DNA from: Citrus sinensis
Taxonomy: Eukaryota; Streptophyta; Magnoliopsida; Sapindales; Rutaceae
NCBI RefSeq assembly: GCF_022201045.2
Contig: NC_068557.1
Span: forward strand, 13,204,501-13,268,500
DNA: 64,000 bases
Direction: 5' to 3'
Of this stretch, positions 58,717 through 64,000 are shown piece after piece (the stretch's first letter is position 1; each line of letters opens with the position of its first letter). The notes beneath the pieces were generated by a model that was not told the origin of the DNA, did not search any database, and saw nothing but the letters and a program-made list of their open reading frames with translations. The position numbers were made by a program, and so were the translations under genes.

Positions 58717-59385
58717 ATGGCAGCTACTCCCAATAGACAATTCAAGAACATTTGTGTGCTTTCTGGATTTACCTATGGCAAACATAAAGAGTTCGTTGAG
58801 GCAGCTATAGATCTTGGTCGAAGCATAGCAGCGAGAAAATTACACTTGGTGTATGGAGGAGGTAACCGAGGGTTATCAAAAATGGTCTCAGAAGCAGCTT
58901 TTATCAGAGGAAGTCAAGTGTTAGGCATCATCCCAAGAGCCCTAAAACCTTTGGGCAGTTCGTCTGACTCATCAACTGGAGAAGAGTTAGTCGTCTCAGG
59001 TATGCAAGAAAGAATAACTGAAATACTTAATCATGCTGATGCTTTTATTTTCCTTCCAGGAGATCTTGCAACACTAGAGGCACTTATCACACTAGCATCT
59101 TGGGCCCATCTGCACATCCACCAAAAACCCATCGGTTTGTTAAATGTCAATAACTTTTATGATGGCTTTATCGCATTTCTTAACCATGCAATAAAAAACT
59201 ATTTCATTCCTTCTAATGTAAAAAAACTTTTTATTTGTGCTCACACTGCTAATGAGCTACTTGATATGTTACAAGCTTATCGACCGAAGCCAGACCCCTG
59301 GACCTTTGTGTTGGAGCGTCCAAATAATGATGGTAACAGTAGCCGCAGTAAGAAGTACAAATTAGATTTAACTCTCCGCCTATAA
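58717..59385 (+). CDS. TE-E LOG-like ORF with altered active site and EAR-type tail
   Basis: 222 residues, open from MAATPNRQFKN; the in-frame ATG at 58546 adds a hydrophobic leader absent from TE-C, so I prefer 58717. LOG enzymes release active cytokinin bases from their nucleotides. Family blocks are in order: ICVLSGF (12-18), LVYGGGNRGL (44-53), VLGIIPRALKP (68-78), MQER (96-99, keeping the conserved Arg), FLPGDLATLEA (112-122), KPIGLLNVNNFYDG (137-150) and a C-terminal helix to about 190. The signature PGGxGTxxE reads PGDLATLEA: two glycines and the catalytic Glu (here Ala122) are gone. Residues 191-222 are extra: a linker, basic SKKYK (211-215), and LDLTLRL (216-222), an EAR motif of the LxLxL type. 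Inference: a captured, probably non-enzymatic LOG fold that may enter the nucleus and bind TOPLESS-type corepressors. It is the only undamaged long ORF of the element. Confidence 0.85.
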   Translation: MAATPNRQFKNICVLSGFTYGKHKEFVEAAIDLGRSIAARKLHLVYGGGNRGLSKMVSEAAFIRGSQVLGIIPRALKPLGSSSDSSTGEELVVSGMQERITEILNHADAFIFLPGDLATLEALITLASWAHLHIHQKPIGLLNVNNFYDGFIAFLNHAIKNYFIPSNVKKLFICAHTANELLDMLQAYRPKPDPWTFVLERPNNDGNSSRSKKYKLDLTLRL

Positions 59386-61277
59386 ATATTTTCTTCTGTG
59401 TTGCACCACCCAGGTGATGTCTTTTAAACTCTACTTCTTTCATTTCAAACATTGAGGACAATGTTTCGTTCTGGTTGGGGGGAGGGAATAGTCGACAATT
59501 GTGGAATTTTGGTTAAGTTTTTACTATTTTTTTGTTGTAGAAACTAACTGTTGCTAACTTTTTGTGTTAAAGATGGCTGAATATGGAGTGTAGTTACTCT
59601 AGAAACGCATCTTCATTGTTTAAAAAAAAATTCAAAAAAAAAATTAGACATTTTCTTTTTCTTTATTAAGTTTTGATGTTTATTTTTCTTCTTTTTAATT
59701 TCTCCTCTATGAATATACATTTTCCAACTTTTGAGTCGAAGATGGCTGAATATGGAGTGTAGTGCCTCTAGAAACGCATCTTCTTAGTAAAAAAAAAAAA
59801 ACCATTTTCTTTTTCTATCATTTTAAGTGTAGTTTTTCTAATTTATTTTTTGCATCATTTTCACATTTCTGCATGCATATTTTCCTTTCATGTTTAGAAT
59901 AGGTTGGGGGGTAGAATGTTGTTTAAAAAAAAAATTGTGTGATTTGTTTTAACATTGGATGACATGATTAATTTCAAATTTTAGTATTTGTATTATCTTT
60001 GGTCTTAAGTGATGTTACATTATGTTTGCTACTCTACATGTTGATGTCGGAGACAAATATGCGTTGCTTGAAGGAATGAACATGTCATAATAAGTACCAA
60101 GTGAGTTTTTGAGCCTATCATTTTTCTTGGAGAGTAACCCTTTTGCCCATTCTTTATACAGCTTAACAGTTTATTATTGTATACACGATCTCTAGATTTC
60201 TTTTGAGTTAACCCTTAATAAAAAAAAAAAAGAAGAAAAAGAGAAAAAAAAAGAAAAAAAAAGTGTGTTGCTACATTTGGAGGCCCATTTAACTAGTAGA
60301 TATGGAAGGTTATTTAGAGCCCTAAAAGATGATGGAAAGGCCATCTTTGATCCGTTTGAGCCTTTCTAGCCATCCCTTTTATTAAATATCCATAGTTAAC
60401 CCTTTTGAGCCTTTAAAAAAAAAAACATTTTCTTTGTCAACTTATCATCTTGACCCACTCCGATTTGGAGTATTATCCGATATCTTATAAGTTCCATCAC
60501 CTATTTATGTTTGAGAAAATGTAAATAATTATGTTGTTCAGTGAAGTTATACCAAAAAAAAAAAAAAAACAACAACAACAAAACAAAAGTTGTTGTTTCA
60601 AAAGAATAAAAATAACAATAATAGGTGAAATCCACCTTGCAACTTCCAAAAAATAAAAAAATAAAAAAATTCTTTGCATTTTTCTCAAACATACACTTTG
60701 TTTTCCTTATTTCCTTTATTTATTAACCATATCCCTAGCCTGCGTTACATCCTAATAAAAGTCCTTCCTGATTTTAGGGAACTATAATCTGAAGTAGAAG
60801 CTAGTTATATGGGCTAAAAAGATGTAGTGGTGCATATAAAAAAATAAATAAATAAATTGGGTTGACTAACAATTTTTATTTGACTTGAGATCGTATTATT
60901 TTTAAGCTGAGGGCATATTTATTTCATCTTGGTGAGAGCATGTGATATCACTTCTTCATTATTTTCTCTCAATTACCATTCATTGGAGTGACTATTTTTA
61001 TTGGGTTTAATTTATTTGTAAGAGTGTCACTACTTCCAGTGAGATTTTGGGGTTTGACATGTCATTCTTGAAAGTAGCTATAACAAAGTCTACTGGGCTG
61101 ATTCATGTGGATGGTTGATGTGGGTGTGATGTTGCTTTAGACTGGAGATAATGCTTATACTTTTATTTGATTGCTATCATTAATCTGATTGAATAAACAC
61201 AAGTGTTTCTAAAAAAAAAAATCATTTTGAATTTGAATTTTGTTTTCGCTTTATTTGCTAGGGACTAGCAATAAGCT
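59386..61277 (+). repeat. TE-E 3' noncoding region
   Basis: 1.9 kb without a gene. Landmarks: ATTGAGGACAATGTTTCGTT followed by a purine tract at 59473-59486 (GGTTGGGGGGAGGG); two ~45-bp copies (59570-59614 and 59739-59783) of AAGATGGCTGAATATGGAG...CTCTAGAAACGCATCTTC; a second purine tract at 59902-59912; and A-rich tracts near 60220-60260 and 60550. Between the two 45-bp copies lies TCTATGAATATACATTTTCC, an inverted copy of the LTR's own first bases. Small ORFs here are runs of Phe/Lys codons and not genes. Confidence 0.8.
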
Positions 61278-61289
61278 GGTTGGGGGGTG
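61278..61289 (+). other. TE-E polypurine tract
   Basis: GGTTGGGGGGTG immediately precedes the 3' LTR; it is the primer for plus-strand DNA synthesis. Identical to the tract of TE-C. Confidence 0.92.
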
Positions 61290-62651
61290 TGTTGAGTGTT
61301 AGAAAATGCATATTTATAAAGGAGAAAACCGTCATTTTACATTTCAAGTCTTACTAACAACCCTTACTTTTATGTATTTAACATTCTTGTGATTTAATTA
61401 CGTGTGTTTTATTTTAATTAAGTAATTTATGTATTTTAGGGGCATTATAGTCATTTCACAATAAAGGAGAGATCAGACGGCAAAACGGACATCACTTTTG
61501 AACTCAGGACGGTCGAAAACCTTAGGAAGAGCATAAAAGGAAAAATGACACTATTCACATGTACGATACTATTCACGTATACGGGACTGTATACGTTACT
61601 GTTCACGGCACTGTTCACATAGACGGATCGATGACGTGGCATTGACCGATGATGTGGCATTGACTGATGAGGTGTCACGATCCTGTTGGACTAAAATTCT
61701 TATGTACTGTTGATGGTGACGTGGCAGCATATCAGTGGACGAAAAATCTCGCGTACGGTGCATGCATCACACAGGATTATTTTCAACCAAACCGCGTTAC
61801 TATTCAAAGTCGGGTCAAACCGTGTTACTGTTCATCCGCGTGGTCAAACCGTGGACTGTTGACTGATGACGTGGCGCAATCCTGAGCGTCCAAATTGTTT
61901 TTAATCCGATGGCCATGATTTACTCCATGTATCTATAAAAAGGGGGCCTCTCCCCCCTAATTTGATATCTCTGAATCCATTTTTGGGATCCATTTTCTGT
62001 AATTCCTTCTCCATCTTGTATTTTCTTCGTATTTTAATAAATTCCCATTTTGCCCCTAGTTCAATTATGAGTGGCTAATTTTCTTTCAAGCTTGGGTTGA
62101 AGGTGAAGTCTCAACATGTGTCATGGGCTTAATTTGGTAAATTTACTTTCTCTTCCCCTCTAATTTTTGTGGATGTTTTGACTTCTCGTCGACAAATAAT
62201 ACTAATCTTGTCTAGATACCGCCTTGGTTACACCGGCTCTCTAGTATAAGGTTATTATTATTTGGCACGATAAGCCCTTAGCACCATATTGATTAGAGCG
62301 TGGTTCATGAGGTCTGGATTCCCCCCTCATGATTTAATTGGCATTAATACGGATTATTTAGCCCATGATGCATGTTGATACGGATCCAGATACCCAAGTA
62401 CGTCAATTTAATAGATTTTCTCTTCAATTTATTCTCTCCATTGCAATTCCAATTTTAGAATTTATTCTCGCCATTTTAATTTAAGTATTAGCATATTCCA
62501 AATCATTTCCACCATAAATCCAACTACCCATTTACAAAATTAATTCTATATATAATTAAAATCCACCTCCTCGTGGGATCGACACTCGTCACCATTAGTC
62601 TATACTACAATAGATTCGTGCGCTTGCGAGTACATTAAAATTTGCACAACA
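61290..62651 (+). repeat. TE-E 3' LTR
   Basis: 1,362 bp, identical by eye to the 5' LTR except at 61528 and 61566. It is followed by target duplication GAGAG at 62652-62656. Confidence 0.97.
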
Positions 62652-64000
62652 GAGAGCTAATGTCAGAAAGTGCATCAGAGATTTGGGAATTCTTCCAGCG
62701 ACAAGCGGATAATTCCCAACAACAGAGTCGATCACTGAGGAATACTAGAAAAATTAAGGGAGTGAATGAGGTTTACATTGGCGAGTCAACTTTGGGAATC
62801 AAAGAAGTTAAGGAGATGGTTGAAAGTTTTGCTCGACAAATAGCATCGTTGTCGACTGCTAAATCAACAGAGCCACATGACCATGACTCATACTCAGATC
62901 AAGCTAATACCATAGGTGTAATGAGAAAACCATCAAATTACAACCCATACTCCAACACATATAACCCTGGATGGAGAGACCACCCCAATTTTTCATGGTC
63001 TCAAGGATTCCAATAGAATGGACCAGCAGCTCCAACTCCACCAATGCAACAAACTCCTCAAGTTCCTCAACCCTCTCAGCGACCATTTAGACCATACAAT
63101 CAAAACCAAAACTACTTTCAACCCAGCCCATGGGAGGATTCATTTCAGAATCTCAAGAATCTTACTCACTCCACGATTGAGCAACAGAACCATACCATTG
63201 ATGGACTACGAAATGAGTTGAGAGCAGGTTTCAACTCACAAGCCCAATCAGTTTCAAGCCTCGAGAAGATGGTGGGACAACTAGCTTCTTCAGTTAAGAC
63301 CTTGGCAATGACTATTGAGAAAGGCAAATTTCTAAGTCAACCAGTGCTTAATCCTAAAGGAGTACATGAAGCAAGTACCAGTTCACCACAGCAGCATGGA
63401 GAGGTCAAAGCAGTCATGACCTTACAAAAAAGAAAAGAAGTCGACAACAAAGTGGAGATGCCGGTGACAAAAGAAAATCAAATTGTACCTGTAAATGCTG
63501 AGGACTCATCACCGGAGGAGAAATAAGAAACCAACCCACGCGAATATATTCCCAAAGCTCCATTTCCTCAGAGGTTAGCGAAAGGAAAGAAGGGAAAATC
63601 CACAGGTGAGATTCTCGAAATCTTCAAACAGGTAAGTGTTAACATCCCTTTACTTGATGCTATAAAGCAAGTTCCATCTTATGCCAAGTTTCTTAAAGAC
63701 CTTTGTACTAAAAAGAGAAACATTCATGTTCAAAAGAAGGCATTTTTAACATAAAACGTTAGTTTTATCCTCCAACATAAAATTCCTCTGAAATGTAAAA
63801 ACTCAGGCTCCCCCACTATCTCATGTAGTATAGGGAACCACACAATTGAGAATGCTTTGTTGGATTTAGAAGCTAGTGTAAATTTGTTGCCTTACTCTGT
63901 ATTCGTGAAATTTGGACTGGGAGAATTACACCCAACTCCAGTGGTGTTGCAGCTTGCAGATCGGTCCACAAAGATACCTCGTGGTATTGTGGAGGACGTG
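62652..64000 (+). pseudogene. TE-D gag 3' part and start of protease (broken)
   Basis: Resumes the TE-D gag exactly where it was cut at 50182 (ELMSESASEIWEFFQRQADN). It continues through YNPGWRDHPNFSW and the Gln/Pro-rich region to KAPFPQRLAKGKKGK. Stops: TAG near 63015 (CAG in TE-E), TAA near 63525 (GAA in TE-E), and TAA at about 63752 (GAA in TE-E). The protease start ([16 protein letters not shown]) appears from 63820. At the motif Gly the sequence reads DLEASVNLLP, so the DLGA core is mutated. It runs off the window. Confidence 0.88.

Larger units (their letters stand above)
50183..62651 (+). mobile_element. TE-E: young, structurally complete family-L Ty3/gypsy element with accessory cassette
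   Basis: 12,469 bp, bounded by two 1,362-bp LTRs that differ at only two positions (50421/61528 and 50459/61566, both G/A). It is flanked by the exact duplication GAGAG (50178-50182 and 62652-62656). Order: LTR, tRNA-Asp primer site, gag-protease-RT-RNase H-integrase, ORF2, cysteine-rich ORF3, LOG-like ORF, 1.9-kb 3' noncoding region, polypurine tract, LTR. RT-RNase H-integrase order and the DLGA protease place it in Ty3/gypsy, near Athila. At published plant rates of 7e-9 to 1.3e-8 substitutions per site per year, two changes suggest an age of roughly 0.05-0.1 million years (inference). Confidence 0.96.
23626..64000 (+). mobile_element. TE-B: old Athila-like Ty3/gypsy element, interrupted by nested insertions
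   Basis: Its parts, left to right, are: 5' LTR (23626-26518, holding a solo LTR), primer site (26525-26541), gag (26595-28600), the TE-C insertion (28601-41995), protease to integrase (42001-45577), a third ORF (46338-47807), then TE-D from 47808 to beyond the window. The pieces are collinear and on one strand. The TE-C target duplication ATATG (28596-28600 and 41996-42000) shows they were once contiguous. The 3' end is outside the window. Many nonsense and frameshift lesions are present. Confidence 0.85.
47808..64000 (+). mobile_element. TE-D: family-L element, interrupted by TE-E and running off the window
   Basis: 5' LTR (47808-49133), primer site (49140-49156), gag (49512-50182, resuming at 62652) and the start of the protease by 64000. 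The left target sequence is CCTAA (47803-47807); the right copy is outside the window. TE-E lies inside gag with duplication GAGAG. It inserted into TE-B's third ORF. Confidence 0.9.

Noticed and set aside
60497..60692. Small hydrophobic ORFs on the minus strand
   Set aside because: They are Phe/Leu runs from poly-A/T tracts in the TE-E 3' noncoding region.

Overview
The window reads as nuclear DNA from a eudicot plant. It has a spliced lipoyl synthase gene with GT-AG introns and an organelle-type leader, a plant-type MGCC lipid-anchor gene, a plant hAT (BED-finger) transposase, and many AT-rich Ty3/gypsy LTR retrotransposons primed by tRNA-Asp. The species cannot be fixed from sequence alone. 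No bacterial-style operons, CRISPR arrays or rRNA/tRNA genes were seen. All comparisons were made by eye.

Layout. (1) 1-8490: an old, rearranged Ty3/gypsy element (TE-A) holding an inverted block, three LTR pieces, two decayed pol pieces and a decayed LOG-like ORF. (2) 8491-17500: the lipoyl synthase gene (8943-11293, four exons), a 689-bp non-autonomous hAT element with an 8-bp target duplication (11865-12553), a second run of hAT-style subterminal repeats, and an open hAT transposase on the minus strand (14462-16782). (3) 17500-23625: mostly non-coding, with an (AT)n tract, a 1.1-kb element with about 62-bp inverted termini, the MGCC gene (19817-20584) and a GGTACC-rich minisatellite. (4) 23626-64000: a nest of retrotransposons. 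TE-B, an old Athila-like element on the plus strand, spans the block. A solo LTR of a second family ('family L') sits inside its 5' LTR. A complete but decayed family-L element, TE-C (28601-41995, minus), interrupts its gag-pol; it has target duplication ATATG, and its 3' LTR is itself split by a 912-bp hAT element. A further family-L element, TE-D (47808 to beyond the window), interrupts TE-B's third ORF. A very young family-L element, TE-E (50183-62651, target duplication GAGAG, LTRs differing at two sites), interrupts TE-D's gag.

The most unusual content is the 3' cassette of family L, placed between pol and the 3' LTR. It holds: (a) a small, probably spliced coiled-coil ORF; (b) a 185-codon basic, cysteine-rich ORF whose YARKRRA plus Cys-x2-Cys layout recalls the cysteine-rich nucleic-acid-binding proteins of carlaviruses; and (c) a full-length LOG-like ORF (the fold of cytokinin riboside 5'-monophosphate phosphoribohydrolases). 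The LOG-like ORF occurs in three diverged elements (TE-A, TE-C, TE-E). All three have lost the glycine and catalytic-glutamate positions of the PGGxGTxxE motif, and all three carry an extra C-terminal tail with a basic cluster followed by LDLTLRL, a textbook EAR repression motif. My inference is that an ancestral Ty3/gypsy element captured a host LOG gene and turned it into a non-enzymatic, possibly nuclear corepressor-recruiting protein. TE-E is recent, yet its gag-pol carries two nonsense codons and a frameshift, so it was probably mobilised in trans.
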